Counted from the first letter of the stretch, positions 42,292 to 53,171 are shown. The stretch: DNA of 64,000 nt from Microtetraspora malaysiensis (GCF_001528665.1 NZ_BBYJ01000005.1:186001-250000); one strand, 5' to 3'. Program-made: numbers and translations. The notes: generated by a model not told the origin, from the letters alone.

Positions 42292-42336
42292 TGCAAACTA
42301 TTCCACCGTGCTCTCTGTCGGGTAGCATTTGCTGAT

Positions 42337-42741
42337 ATGGACACATCGACAGCGCGGCCTGCCGGGGACGAGTCGCTCGAGTTCGACGTATTCGCCCGCC
42401 ACTGTCCCTCGCGGCCCGTCCTGGAACACCTCACCGGCCGCTGGGGTGTCCTCATCCTGGTCGGCCTCCACCAGGGGCCGGCTCGCTTCAACGCCCTGCG
42501 CCGCCGCGTCGACGGGGTGAGCGAGAAGATGCTCGCCCAGACCCTCAAGGAGTTGGAACGCGACGGCTTCATCCGCCGCGACGTCCACGCGGTGCTGCCG
42601 CCGCGCGTGGAGTACAGCCTCACCGAGCTCGGCAGCAGCACCGCCGCCAAGCTGTTCGAGGTCATCGAGCACCTGGAGGCGCACATGCCCGCCGTTATCG
42701 CCGCGCAGGGGCGTCACGACCAGGAGGACGACCGCGACTGA
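42337..42741 (+). CDS. HxlR family transcriptional regulator
   Basis: A 134-residue winged-helix regulator: PSRPVLEHLTGRWGVLILVG, GPARFNALRRRVDGVSEKML and the end of the recognition helix AQTLKELERDGFIRRDV, then the wing VLPPRVEYSLTELG. Only one Cys (FARHCPS) occupies the classical redox-sensing position near the N-terminus, as in QorR/HypR-type proteins. Divergent partner of the QorB-like gene, so electrophile or redox control of quinone reduction is the expected role. Confidence 0.92.
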   Translation: MDTSTARPAGDESLEFDVFARHCPSRPVLEHLTGRWGVLILVGLHQGPARFNALRRRVDGVSEKMLAQTLKELERDGFIRRDVHAVLPPRVEYSLTELGSSTAAKLFEVIEHLEAHMPAVIAAQGRHDQEDDRD

Positions 42742-42851
42742 TCCCTGCGGTAAGCGGGCCCTCGGTGAAGTAGCGGCGTCGGGAATTCCCCTCGGTGGCC
42801 ATTTCGGGCATCGGTGGAGGGGCCGCGTCGGCGGGAACGGGGCATCCCAGA

Positions 42852-43964
42852 TCAGATGATGGCGTCCACGGCTGCGTGGATGGCGTCCTGGTGACCCAGA
42901 AGGTCCGTGCTGTCGGCCCACTGGTCCACGCCTCCGGTCAGCGGCAGCTCACGCAACCGGGGATCGGTGACCGTCTCCAGCAGGGCCCGGGCGAAGCGTT
43001 CGGCATGCAGAACCAGGAACGGCCGGCTGTGGTAGGGCCGGCGGGTCGGATCCACCGGCTTTGTGAGCCCGATGGCGTTGTGCGTCCGGCCCACGACCTC
43101 GTACGCGTCGCACAAGTGCCGCTCCCGGCCGGGGTAGTCGGTCGCGCCCAGGGCGCCGCGCAGCGACGGCGCCAGCCGTTCGGCTGTCCTCAGCTGCCCG
43201 AAGGCGCTGCCGAGCCACTTGCTGTACGGGCAATAGCGTCGCTCCATCAGTAGGCACAATCGCATCAGGTCACGGACCAGGCGCGCGGCCACGATGGCGG
43301 AGCCAAGGTCGTCCCCGACCTCCGCGCAGCGGCCGACGAACGCCTCCTCCTGGGAGATCCGCTGCCACTGGCAGGCCAGCAGGTAGCGCCACACCTGTTC
43401 CGGGTACCACGCCAGCCGCCGCCTGGCCGCGGTGAGATCACCCAGATCGTCGCGGAACACCGCCCCGCCGGTCACCTCGGCCAGTTTCTGCTGCGGCAGC
43501 GCCAGCCAGTCGCTGATCGCCGGCCCCGCATCGCGCCAGGCTGCCGCGTGAGGGCCCAGCTGTGCGGTCAGCCAGGAGCCCACCCCGTGCACCGAGACCC
43601 GGTGGTCGACCGGGCCTTCGGTCGGCTCCATGTGGCCAACCGGGTCGAGTGGATCGCTGCTGCGGCGGAAGTGGGTGGGCCATCCATGCACCTGTTTCGG
43701 CAACCTCTGGGCCAGGAGGTCGCGGATCCGCCCACCGTGGCGTACCGCGTCCTCGGGAGCGAGGAAGAGCTCCAGTCGAGGTCCCCAGTCGTGGTCGGCC
43801 GAGCGCGCGGTGTCGAATCCCAGGACCTCGGATCCCGCGCCGACCCGGGCGGCCGCGTACCGAAGCCCTGGATAGGCGGTGTCGAGGATCGGTTTCACCG
43901 CCTCCTCGTACAGAGTCCTCGCGAGCTCAAGGCCGGGAACGAAAGGGGCAGTAGGCGTGACCAT
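42852..43964 (-). CDS. DUF4037 domain protein (nucleotidyltransferase-like)
   Basis: A 370-residue protein. The N-terminal segment YAAARVGAGSEVLGFDTARS plus DHDWGPRLELFLAPED has the G-S-x-x-x-x-x-D-x-x-x-D-x-D pattern of nucleotidyltransferase folds. The rest (ISDWLALPQQKLAEVTGG, WRYLLACQWQRISQEEAF, RRYCPYSKWLGSAFGQLR) is the DUF4037 helical part. No aminoglycoside or tRNA substrate can be claimed. Isolated gene. Confidence 0.85.
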   Translation of the reverse strand: MVTPTAPFVPGLELARTLYEEAVKPILDTAYPGLRYAAARVGAGSEVLGFDTARSADHDWGPRLELFLAPEDAVRHGGRIRDLLAQRLPKQVHGWPTHFRRSSDPLDPVGHMEPTEGPVDHRVSVHGVGSWLTAQLGPHAAAWRDAGPAISDWLALPQQKLAEVTGGAVFRDDLGDLTAARRRLAWYPEQVWRYLLACQWQRISQEEAFVGRCAEVGDDLGSAIVAARLVRDLMRLCLLMERRYCPYSKWLGSAFGQLRTAERLAPSLRGALGATDYPGRERHLCDAYEVVGRTHNAIGLTKPVDPTRRPYHSRPFLVLHAERFARALLETVTDPRLRELPLTGGVDQWADSTDLLGHQDAIHAAVDAII

Positions 43965-44092
43965 GCCGCTTACTGTGCCAACGACGCGTCACGCGGATCC
44001 ACCGGATATCAGCCGCGCCGCCGCCACATCTACGGCTCGGCCGTTCGGCGGGGCCTGGACGCAGCCCGCGGCCGGGTCGGAGGCCGGCCGAC

Positions 44093-44656
44093 TCAGCGCC
44101 GCCAGTGGCCATCGCGGCAGATGTAGGTCCGGCCGCGGTTGCTCGTCCCGACGGCGCCCGCATGGCCGCAGAAACCGCCCGGGTTGACGCCGGAGATGAT
44201 CGACGGAGTGTTGTCCTCGGTCTCCCGAGGCGCCGGTTTCGGCTTGGGCTTCGGCTTGCGGCCCTTGGTGGGGTCCAGGTCGTCCCGGTCGACCGACTTG
44301 TTCACCCCGTCACCGTCGGCGTCGCGGTCCCTGCGGTCCCGGATCCCGTCCCCGTCGAAATCGTCCGTGGGGGAGGAGCTGGGCGTCAGCGTGTCGGCAG
44401 GAGCGGGATCGGCCGGTTCGGACAGGTCAGTCGCGGCATACGACGGAAGCGGGGACGGCGAGGGAAGCGGAGGAGCCGTGTCTCCGAATATCGCGCCGCA
44501 CGCGGCGAACAACGCGAATATCACCGCGAGAAGCAGCAGACAGCCGCATCCTTTCTGGGCCTTGGTCGCCGGCTGGGACTGCTTGGGGGCATGGGGGGTC
44601 GGCAACGCAGCTACCTTCCTGGTCGGAGGAAGGGAGCTTAACTTGGAGCGGTCCAT
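44093..44656 (-). CDS. membrane-anchored protein with DxDxDG repeats
   Basis: A 187-residue protein: a basic N-terminus, one membrane helix (GCGCLLLLAVIFALFAACG, about 36-54), a Pro/Ser-rich linker, then DDFDGDGIRDRRDRDADGDG plus VNKSVDRDDLDP. The latter are thrombospondin-3/EF-hand-type calcium-binding D-x-D-x-D-G units. After a Lys-Pro spacer (KPKPKPKP) it ends GGFCGHAGAVGTSNRGRTYI and CRDGHWRR. This two-cysteine tail is also found at the ends of other actinomycete surface proteins and nucleases. Extracellular calcium-dependent wall association is likely; enzymatic activity is not evident. Confidence 0.7.
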   Translation of the reverse strand: MDRSKLSSLPPTRKVAALPTPHAPKQSQPATKAQKGCGCLLLLAVIFALFAACGAIFGDTAPPLPSPSPLPSYAATDLSEPADPAPADTLTPSSSPTDDFDGDGIRDRRDRDADGDGVNKSVDRDDLDPTKGRKPKPKPKPAPRETEDNTPSIISGVNPGGFCGHAGAVGTSNRGRTYICRDGHWRR

Positions 44657-45065
44657 TTGCGGGCTTAAATGGCAGAAATGGTTTTCGGCCCCGTTTTTGG
44701 AATCGGCGACTGTCGGGCAGATTGAAACATCATCAAAAGTCGGACGATTCGGATCTTGTCGATAACGAGTAGGTCTCGATGGTGCCGTGACGCCACGGGG
44801 CCATGAGGCCGTGTAACCGAGGGGTCCGGCCGAGGCCTCGGTGCCAACGGGTTCGGGTCCGGCCGAGATACGGGGTCAGACTCAGGGCTGCTTCTGGCCG
44901 TATCTCGGCCGGACCCGCACGGGGGTACGGCCGCTCTGGACGGAGCCTTCGGTGCTCTAGCTGTCCACGGTGAACTGCGGCCTGCCGGTACCGCCCCGAG
45001 AGGCATATCTGGTGACCTGACGGGAAGTGGACGTTACTACTCCTCCTGGAAGATCGGAGGGCCCA
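44657..45065. other. 409-base intergenic region with large inverted repeat
   Basis: No coding frame is convincing. The striking feature is the 20-base perfect inverted repeat at 44854-44917, listed separately. A further partial copy of its arm (GGGTCCGGCCGAG) begins at 44822. Confidence 0.5.
44854..44917. repeat. 20-base perfect inverted repeat with 24-base loop
   Basis: CGGGTCCGGCCGAGATACGG (44854-44873) is repeated exactly inverted at 44898-44917. A third, direct partial copy sits about 32 bases upstream (44822-44834). Such an arm length is far beyond a usual terminator, and no transposase is adjacent. It may be a paired-site mobile remnant, a recombination site or a transcript-stabilising hairpin. 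Confidence 0.65.
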
Positions 45066-45221
45066 GTGATCACTCTCGGAATCATCCTGCTCATCATCGG
45101 TTTCATATTCGGCGTCTCTGTCCTGTGGACCATCGGGATAGTGCTGCTGGTGATCGGTGCCGTCCTATGGGTCCTTGGGGCACTCGGACACGCCGTCGGC
45201 GGGCGGCGCCATTATTGGTGA
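45066..45221 (+). CDS. DUF6131 small membrane protein
   Basis: A 51-residue protein with two hydrophobic segments (VITLGIILLIIGFIFGVSVL, then WTIGIVLLVIGAVLWVLG) and a short polar end AVGGRRHYW. This is the DUF6131-type mini membrane protein widespread in actinomycetes. GTG 45066, five bases after GGAGGG, is preferred to the upstream ATG at 45027, which lacks a site. Function unknown. Confidence 0.75.
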   Translation: MITLGIILLIIGFIFGVSVLWTIGIVLLVIGAVLWVLGALGHAVGGRRHYW

Positions 45222-45307
45222 TCGCCCGTTCTCCTCCCCCCACAGGTGAACCACGGATTGATGGGGGCCGGGCCGGGATGCAGGAGCGGTGCGCGGAACC
45301 CGCAGGA

Positions 45308-45898
45308 TCAGCCTGCGGTGTCGCCGTCCTCGCCCCCGTCCCCGCTCACGCCCGCCGCGTTCGCCGGCCGGTAGGTGAGTACGACGACACCTGAATCGAA
45401 CGTCGTCGCGTCCAGGAGCTCGAGTGTCGCCTCGGTGCCCTCGCGGAAGAGGCGCTGCCCGCCGCCCCGGATGACGGGACAGATCCAGATCCGGTACTCG
45501 TCGAGGAGACCGTGCTCCATCAGCGTGTCGGTGAGCCTCCCGCAGCCCCAGATCAGGATGTTCTCTCCGGGCTGCTCCTTCAGCTTGGTCACGTCGGCCA
45601 CCAGGTCGTCCCCGTGGATGATGGTCGAGTTGTTCCACTCGGCCTTCTCCAGAGTGGAGGAGACCACGTACTTCGCCATGGAGTTCACCCGGTCGGCGTA
45701 GGGGTTGCCGCCCATCGCGGGCCACGCCTGCGCCATGCCGTCGTAGGTCTCCCGGCCGAGCAGCAGCGCGTCGCTGCCGAGGACGAGGTCCAGGGCGTAC
45801 GCCATGCTCTGCTCGTTCGTGTACTGCATGGACCACAGGTGCGGGTTGTCGATGAAGCCGTCGAACGTGCTGTAGGTCGAGGCGATGATCTTTCGCAT
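45308..45898 (-). CDS. dihydrofolate reductase / RibD C-terminal family protein
   Basis: A 196-residue RibD_C-type reductase: MRKIIASTYSTFDGFIDNPH, DALLLGRETYDGMAQAWPAM, KYVVSSTLEKAEWNNSTIIH, NILIWGCGRLTDTLMEHGLL and IRGGGQRLFREG. Members are NADPH-dependent reductases of unknown substrate in most actinomycetes. The C-terminal 15 residues are Gly/Asp-rich and unconserved. It is divergent from the large SARP regulator, which may control it. Confidence 0.9.
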   Translation of the reverse strand: MRKIIASTYSTFDGFIDNPHLWSMQYTNEQSMAYALDLVLGSDALLLGRETYDGMAQAWPAMGGNPYADRVNSMAKYVVSSTLEKAEWNNSTIIHGDDLVADVTKLKEQPGENILIWGCGRLTDTLMEHGLLDEYRIWICPVIRGGGQRLFREGTEATLELLDATTFDSGVVVLTYRPANAAGVSGDGGEDGDTAG

Positions 45899-46073
45899 GA
45901 CGTTCTCCCTGTCGTGAATCGCGGACGCGGTCGGCGCGAGGTGTACCGGCGCCTTCTCGGCGCGCGGTCACCGCGCTGTGGAAATTACTGTGGCGGAGGC
46001 GGCTTACGGCTTCTTTCGCATCGGTTTACGGAAATCCGTCGGCGCGTCGCCATCGCCCGTTATCGTGACGCGC

Positions 46074-49000
46074 ATGCGTTTCGGGATCTTGGGTCCGGTG
46101 GCGGTCTGGGGTGCCGACGGTGAGCCGGTCGCCGTCCCCGGGATCAAGGTCCGCGCTCTGCTGGCCGACCTGCTGGCGCATGACGGCCGCCCCGTGCCGG
46201 CCGACCGGCTGATCGACGACTTGTGGGGCGACAAGCCGCCGGGCAACCCGTTCGCCGCGCTGTCGGCCAAGGTGTCGCAGCTGCGCCGGGTACTTGAGGA
46301 CGCCGCCCCGGGCGGTCGGGAGCTGCTCCCGCTCCATCCGGCGGGCTACCTGCTGAAGGTCGAGACCGACGCGGATGCCTTCCGGGACCTGCTCGCCGAT
46401 GCGGAGCGGGCGGGCGACCCACGGACCAAGGCGACCTTGTTGTCCGACGCGCTCGCGCTGTGGCGCGGCCCGGCGTTCGCGGACGTCGCGGACGAGCCGT
46501 TCGCCCAGGCCGCCGCCGCCCACCTGACCGAGCGCCGGCTGACCGCCCAGGAGGACCTCGCGGAGGTACGGCTGGCCCTGGGCGAGCACGCCCGGCTGGT
46601 CGGCGAGCTGGGGCGTCTCGTCGCCGAGCACCCGCTGCGCGAGAGGCTGCGGGCCGCCCACATGCGCGCCCTCTACCGCTCGGGACGGCAGAGCGAGGCG
46701 CTCGACAGCTACGAGACGCTGCGCGCGCTGCTGGCGGACGAGCTGGGGCTGGAGCCGGGCGCCGACCTGGTCGCGTTACAGCGGGCGATCCTGGCCAGAG
46801 ACCCGGCGCTGGCCCCGGACGCCGCGCCGTACTCCGCGGTGGCCGGTCCGGCCACGAACCTGCCCGCACCGCTCGCCGACCTGATCGGTAGGGACGACGC
46901 GCTCGCCGAGGTCCGCGCGCGGCTGGCGGCGGACCGGCTGGTGACGCTGACCGGTCCCGGCGGGGTGGGCAAAACCCGGCTGGCGCTGGAGGCCGCCACG
47001 GGCTTGGTCGAGAGCGGCACCGGCACGTCCCCCGGCCCGGACCTGTTCCCGGACGGCGTGTGGTGGGTCGAGCTGGCCGCACTGGACCGGCCCGCCGATC
47101 CCGACGCGCCGTCCCGCCTGGTCGAGACGATCACCGGCGTACTGGGCGTCCGGGACGGCACGCCGTCCGCCGAGCCGGTGACCGCCGTGGAACGGCTCGC
47201 CGACGCGCTCCGCGCCCGGCGGCTGCTGCTCGTGCTGGACAACTGCGAGCACGTCGTCGTTCCGGTCTCCGAACTGGTGGAACGGCTGCTGCGGGCGGCC
47301 CCGGGACTGCGGATCCTGGCGACCAGCCAGGAGCCGCTCAGGCTCGCCGGCGAGGTGGTCTGGAACCTCCCACCGCTCGAGGTGCCCGCCCACGCCGCCG
47401 ACGTCGCGGCGCTGGAGCGGACCGCCTCCGTGCGGCTGTTCGTGGCCCGCGCGTCGGCCTCCGCGCGCGGATTCGGACTGGACGCGGACAACGCGCCCGC
47501 GGTCGCGACGCTGTGCCGCCGGCTGGACGGCGTCCCGCTGGCCCTCGAACTGGCCGCGACGCGGGTCCGGGTCCTGGGCGTGCACGGCCTGGTCGAGCGC
47601 CTGGACGACCGGTTCCGGCTGCTGGCCACCGGGCATCGGGGCGCCCCGCCGCGCCAGCGAACCCTGGCCGCGATGATCGGGTGGAGCTGGGACCTGCTGA
47701 CCGAGGAGGAGCGCGTCGTGCTGCGCCGGCTGGCCGTACACGCCGACGGCTGCACGCTGGAGGCCGCCGAGGCGGTCTGCGCCGAGGACGGCCTCGACGT
47801 GCTCGACCTGCTGGCGCGCCTGGTGGACCGGTCGCTGGTGATGATGACGGACGGGCCGGACGGCCCCCGCTACCGGCTGCTGGAGTCCGTGGCCGCCTAC
47901 TGCGTCGAGCGGCTGCGGGAGGCGCGGGAGCTCGACCGGATCCGGCTGCGGCACCGCCGCTTCCACGTGGCCTTCGCCGAACGGGCCACGCCACATCTGC
48001 GCGGCCCAGACCAGCGGCGTCGGCTGCGGCACCTGGACGCCGAGGCCGCCAACCTGCGGGCCGCGCTGAACGCCGCCGTCAGGGACCGGAGCGCGACCGA
48101 CGCGCTGCGCCTCGTCAACGCGATGGCCTGGTACTGGTTCCTGCGCGGGCGGCTGGCCGAGGCTCGGCGGTCCCTGGCGGCGGCGCTGGACGTCGCCGTC
48201 ACGGAGCCGGCGGAATCCGCGGAAGGACGGGCGGTCCGCGCCTTGCAGGCCGAAGCGCTGGCCTGGGCCGCAGGCCTCGGGCTGCTCCAGGGTGACGTCG
48301 CCGACCGGGAGGACCGCCGGCGGGAGGTCCTGCGGCAGTACGAGGAGGCGGGCGATCCGAACGGGCTGGCCAGGGCCCGGTGGTTCCTCGCCTACACCGC
48401 GATCGACCTGGGCGATCTCGCCGTCGCCGGGGACCTGCTCGACCTGGCGCTGCCCGCGTTCCGATCAGCCGGCGACCTGTGGGGGACGGCCGCGGCCCTC
48501 GCCACCCGGGCCAAGCTCGCGCACGTGCGGGGCGACCTGGACGGGCTGCGCCGCGACGGTGAGCGAAGCCTGGCGCTGTTCGACGAGATCGGCGACCGCT
48601 GGGGGCGGCTTGAGGCCACCGGCTGGCTCGGCGCGCTGGCCGAGATGACCGGCGACCTCGCCGAGGCCGCGCGGCTCCAGCGGGACGGCCTTCGCCTCGC
48701 CGAGGAACTGGAGCTGTGGCCGGAGGTCGGCGGGCGGCACGCCTGGCTCGGCTGGATCGCGTTGCGGCGGGGCGAGTTCGCGGAGGCGGGCGAGCACTGC
48801 GCGCGGGCGTTGCGGCTGGCCGTCGAGCAGCGCCACCAGGCCGGTGAGATCTTCGCGAGGATGGGGTTGGCGTTCGCCGCCCGTCAGGAGGGCCGGCTCG
48901 ACCTCGCCGAGACCCACCTGCGCGACGTGCTCGAACGGGCTCCGCGCCGGGACTCCGGAGAGGCCGCGCCGCCGTACCTGCCCCTGGTGCTGAGCGAGCT

Positions 49001-49361
49001 GGGCTTCGTCGCCGAGTTGCGCGGGGACGCGACGGCCGCCTACGACCTGCATCTGGAGGCGTTCCACCTCGCGGCGGGCTTCGACACCTCCCGGAACATG
49101 ACGATCGTCCTCGACGGTCTGGCCGGGGCGCTGTCCCTCGGCGGACACCACGAGCGCGCCGCCCGGCTCCTGGGCGCGGCGGCCGCGTCGCGGGCCTCGG
49201 GTGCCCCCTCGCCCGCCCCCGCCGAGCGCGCGGACATCGACCGCGTCACCACCCGGGTCCGTACGGCGCTGGGTGAGGAGCGCTTCGCTGCCGAGGCCGT
49301 CCTCGGTGCCGCGCTTTCCCCCGCCGAACTGCGCTCCCTGCTGGCCGTACCGTACGCCTGA
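46074..49361 (+). CDS. large SARP-type regulator (AfsR-like) with NB-ARC ATPase and TPR domains
   Basis: A 1095-residue protein: winged-helix OmpR-type DNA-binding domain 1-95 (MRFGILGPVAVWGADGEPVA, GRPVPADRLIDDLWGDKPPG), bacterial transcriptional activation domain 97-245 (ALALWRGPAFADVADEPFAQ, ERLRAAHMRALYRSGRQSEA), NB-ARC/AAA-type ATPase with Walker A TLTGPGGVGKTRLALE (about 294-301) and Walker B LLLVLDNCEHV (about 383). Residues 700-1090 form a TPR-like helical region. ATG 46074 is preferred to upstream in-frame starts. Such proteins are activators, often of antibiotic clusters. None is visible here, so the target is open; the neighbouring ABC-F/Vgb genes are candidates. Confidence 0.9.
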   Translation: MRFGILGPVAVWGADGEPVAVPGIKVRALLADLLAHDGRPVPADRLIDDLWGDKPPGNPFAALSAKVSQLRRVLEDAAPGGRELLPLHPAGYLLKVETDADAFRDLLADAERAGDPRTKATLLSDALALWRGPAFADVADEPFAQAAAAHLTERRLTAQEDLAEVRLALGEHARLVGELGRLVAEHPLRERLRAAHMRALYRSGRQSEALDSYETLRALLADELGLEPGADLVALQRAILARDPALAPDAAPYSAVAGPATNLPAPLADLIGRDDALAEVRARLAADRLVTLTGPGGVGKTRLALEAATGLVESGTGTSPGPDLFPDGVWWVELAALDRPADPDAPSRLVETITGVLGVRDGTPSAEPVTAVERLADALRARRLLLVLDNCEHVVVPVSELVERLLRAAPGLRILATSQEPLRLAGEVVWNLPPLEVPAHAADVAALERTASVRLFVARASASARGFGLDADNAPAVATLCRRLDGVPLALELAATRVRVLGVHGLVERLDDRFRLLATGHRGAPPRQRTLAAMIGWSWDLLTEEERVVLRRLAVHADGCTLEAAEAVCAEDGLDVLDLLARLVDRSLVMMTDGPDGPRYRLLESVAAYCVERLREARELDRIRLRHRRFHVAFAERATPHLRGPDQRRRLRHLDAEAANLRAALNAAVRDRSATDALRLVNAMAWYWFLRGRLAEARRSLAAALDVAVTEPAESAEGRAVRALQAEALAWAAGLGLLQGDVADREDRRREVLRQYEEAGDPNGLARARWFLAYTAIDLGDLAVAGDLLDLALPAFRSAGDLWGTAAALATRAKLAHVRGDLDGLRRDGERSLALFDEIGDRWGRLEATGWLGALAEMTGDLAEAARLQRDGLRLAEELELWPEVGGRHAWLGWIALRRGEFAEAGEHCARALRLAVEQRHQAGEIFARMGLAFAARQEGRLDLAETHLRDVLERAPRRDSGEAAPPYLPLVLSELGFVAELRGDATAAYDLHLEAFHLAAGFDTSRNMTIVLDGLAGALSLGGHHERAARLLGAAAASRASGAPSPAPAERADIDRVTTRVRTALGEERFAAEAVLGAALSPAELRSLLAVPYA

Positions 49362-49382
49362 GGTACCCCGCCGAGCCGTGCT

Positions 49383-49398
49383 CACGGGCTTGCCCGTG
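49383..49398. terminator. hairpin between convergent SARP and Vgb-like genes
   Basis: CACGGGC TT GCCCGTG is a perfect 7-base stem 22 bases after the SARP stop and 30 bases before the end of the convergent Vgb-like gene. A terminator role for either strand is plausible. Confidence 0.5.
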
Positions 49399-49427
49399 CA
49401 GGGGTCATCAGCGGCCAGGTCGGCCGG

Positions 49428-50251
49428 CTAATTCCGCAGCAGAGCCCCGGACTCCATCGCGACCCAGATCGCGCCGTCGGGGCCGACCGTGAGCCCGTGG
49501 GGTTCGGCGCCCTCCAGTGGATACTCGTCGATCTTGCCCTCGGTGGTGATGCGGCCCAGTTTGCCGATGCCCCACTCGGTGAACCAGAGGGCGCCGTCCT
49601 GGCCGGTCACGATGGCGTGCGGCCTGGCGGCGCGATCAGGCAGCGGGAACTCGCTGATCGCGCCGGAGGTGTCGATCCGGCCCACCTGGCCCGCGCCGAT
49701 CTCCACGAACCACAGCGCCTCGTCCGGTCCGGCGCAGATGCCCACCGGGGCCGCGCCCGGCGTGGGCAGCGCGTACTGTGTCACCGCGCCGTCAACGGTG
49801 ATGCGGCCGATCGCGTTGCCCTGGTTGAGGGTGAACCAGAGCGCGCCGTCAGGTCCCGCCACGATCGCGGACGGCATCGCGCCTTCGGTGGGCAGCGGGT
49901 GGAGGGTGACCTCGCCCGTCGCGGTGATGCGGCCGATCCGGTCGCCCTGGAGCTGTGTGAACCACATGGCCCCGTCGGGGCCGGCGGCGATGCCGTACGG
50001 CGAGGCCACCTCGAAGGCGGTGATCGTGCCGTCCAGGGTGATCCGCCCGATCCGGCCACCGGCGAACTCGGTGTACCACAACGACCCGTCATGCCCCACG
50101 GTGATCACCGTGGGCCGGCCGTCGGCAGGATCGAGCGGGAAGATCGTGGGGTCCTCGCCCGGCACGACCCGCCCGATCTGCCCCTGATGGACGAGCGTGA
50201 ACCACAGCGCCCCGTCGGGACCGGTGACGACGCCGTAAGGAGAACCATTGA

Positions 50252-50258
<7 letters not shown>
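49428..50258 (-). CDS. vgb: virginiamycin B lyase-like (Vgb) seven-bladed propeller
   Basis: A 276-residue beta-propeller with seven repeats of the form G-P-D-G-A-L/M-W-F-T (SPYGVVTGPDGALWFT, SPYGIAAGPDGAMWFT and so on), the Vgb fold. Vgb opens the macrocyclic lactone of type B streptogramins by elimination. The catalytic region seems preserved: EPHG (Glu252, His254), WVAMES (Glu269) and RPHAIVTG (His214) are the positions I equate, from memory, with Glu268, His270, Glu284 and His228 of Staphylococcus Vgb. It overlaps the ABC-F stop by seven bases. Vgb-like propellers with other or no substrate also exist, so activity needs testing. Confidence 0.85.
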
Positions 50259-51751
<1,493 letters not shown>

Positions 51752-51825
51752 GAAAGGACTCCAATCGCAACTTATGTCGCGTTAAGCTAACATGACCGTG
51801 AGTCTTAATGCAACTGGAGTAGATT
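51752..51825. promoter_or_regulatory. ABC-F / TetR divergent promoter
   Basis: A 74-base AT-rich gap with GTTAAGCTAAC near 51781-51791 (GTTA and TAAC half-sites) and a direct GCAAC repeat at 51767 and 51810. It presumably holds the TetR operator for the ABC-F/vgb unit. Confidence 0.4.
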
Positions 51826-52416
51826 TTGGAGCGACGTCCTGGTGGTCGCAGCGCTCGCGTGCGCGACGCCGTACGGCAGGCGACCCTCGCCGAACTGGGC
51901 GAACACGGCTACAGCGGACTGACGGTGGAAAGCGTGGCGATCCGCTCAGGTGTCCACAAGACGACCGTGTACCGCCGCTGGGGAAGCGTGGAGGGTCTGA
52001 TCGCGGACGCGCTGGAGCTCGCGCGGGAGGAGCCGTGGCCGATGCCGGACACCGGCTCCCTCCAAGATGATCTGAGGGAGATCGTCCGGCTGGTGCGGAG
52101 CGGGTTCGCCGACCCCGTCGCCGGGCCGATCTCCACCGCGTTCGTGGCGGCGGCCGTACAGAGCGGCGATGCCGCGCGGTCCCTGCACGACTTCTTCACG
52201 GCCCGCCACGAGCAGGCGGCCGTAGTGGTGCGGCGAGCCGTCGAGCGGGGCGAACTGCCGCCGGGCACGGACGGCGCCGAGGTGATCAGAATGGCCGTCG
52301 CCCCGATCTACTATCGGCTGTTCGTCACTCACGAGCCGGTCACCGAACGCGACGCGGAACGCGCGGCCGACGCCGCTGCCGCCGCCGCCCGCGCGGGCGT
52401 CATCCGCGTCGCCTAG
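51826..52416 (+). CDS. TetR family regulator of the ABC-F/vgb unit
   Basis: A 196-residue TetR protein: VRQATLAELGEHGYSGLTVE, SVAIRSGVHKTTVYRRWGSV (helix-turn-helix, about 33-55) and a TetR_C_16-like ligand domain (PISTAFVAAAVQSGDAARSL). TTG 51826 is the start, with GGAG eight bases upstream. Divergent from the ABC-F/vgb pair; a drug-responsive repressor of that pair is the likely role. Confidence 0.85.
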   Translation: MERRPGGRSARVRDAVRQATLAELGEHGYSGLTVESVAIRSGVHKTTVYRRWGSVEGLIADALELAREEPWPMPDTGSLQDDLREIVRLVRSGFADPVAGPISTAFVAAAVQSGDAARSLHDFFTARHEQAAVVVRRAVERGELPPGTDGAEVIRMAVAPIYYRLFVTHEPVTERDAERAADAAAAAARAGVIRVA

Positions 52417-52530
52417 TGCGCCGCCGCAAACGTTCACTGGGATCGAGGGAGCGGAGCGGAAGGGGGCGAGGACCGCAGGTTCCTTCCGGCGAAGTGACCG
52501 GCCTGGCCCGCTCGCCCGTCAGGGTCGGGC

Positions 52531-53091
52531 CTACGAGGACCCTGGGCCGAGGGCTCTCGTGAGCCTGGCCAGCGCCTCGGCGATCTGCTCCGGCGCGAGG
52601 TCGAGCACTGTGCGCTGGTAGCCGTACACCTCGGGGGCCAGGGGGGCGAGCAGGGCGTCGACCAGCGCGTCCGGGCCGGGCGTGCCCGCGGCGGTCAGGA
52701 GCGCGCGCACGTGGGCGCGCCAGAAGCCGTACGCGCCCGTCTCGAAGCGGGAGCGGCCCACCTCCGAGCCGAGCACCAGGTGGGAGTGGTCCTCCAGCAG
52801 GCGCACCATGGCGGAGTAGAAGGCGGCCAGCCGCTCGGCGGGCGGCGCTCCCGGGCCCAGGGGCGGCTCGCCGCGCAGCAGGCGTTCTTGCAGGTCCCGC
52901 TCGTGCTCATCGAGCAGCGCCACGGCGATCGACGCCCGGTCGGGGTAGCGGCGGTAGAGCGTGCCCCGGCCCACCCCGGCCTTCTTGGCGATGTCGTCCA
53001 TCGTCACGTCCTGCGGTGGCCGCTCCGCGAACAGCAGTGCGGCCGCCTCGAGGATCCGTGCGCGGTTGCGCGCGGCGTCGGCTCTCTCCAT
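52531..53091 (-). CDS. TetR family regulator
   Basis: A 186-residue TetR protein: ARNRARILEAAALLFAERPP, QDVTMDDIAKKAGVGRGTLY (helix-turn-helix about 30-50), RRYPDRASIAVALLDEHERD, and an AcrR/SBP-like ligand domain. ATG 53091 agrees with the family; the longer frame adds Cys-rich non-homologous sequence. Divergent to azoR, with two GGAC/GTCC dyads between (53108-53147). Confidence 0.88.
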   Translation of the reverse strand: MERADAARNRARILEAAALLFAERPPQDVTMDDIAKKAGVGRGTLYRRYPDRASIAVALLDEHERDLQERLLRGEPPLGPGAPPAERLAAFYSAMVRLLEDHSHLVLGSEVGRSRFETGAYGFWRAHVRALLTAAGTPGPDALVDALLAPLAPEVYGYQRTVLDLAPEQIAEALARLTRALGPGSS

Positions 53092-53107
53092 GCGTCCGAT
53101 TGTATCT

Positions 53108-53147
53108 GGACACGCCGTCCGGTTATATTCATCCGGACACCGTGTCC
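53108..53147. promoter_or_regulatory. paired TetR operators upstream of azoR
   Basis: GGACACGCCGTCC (53108-53120) and GGACACCGTGTCC (53135-53147), the latter a perfect 13-base palindrome, lie in the 80-base gap between TetR and azoR. Centres are 27 bases apart. Related half-sites suggest one repressor binding both. Confidence 0.55.
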
Positions 53148-53171
53148 ACATATCTGTGACGAGGAGAGATC

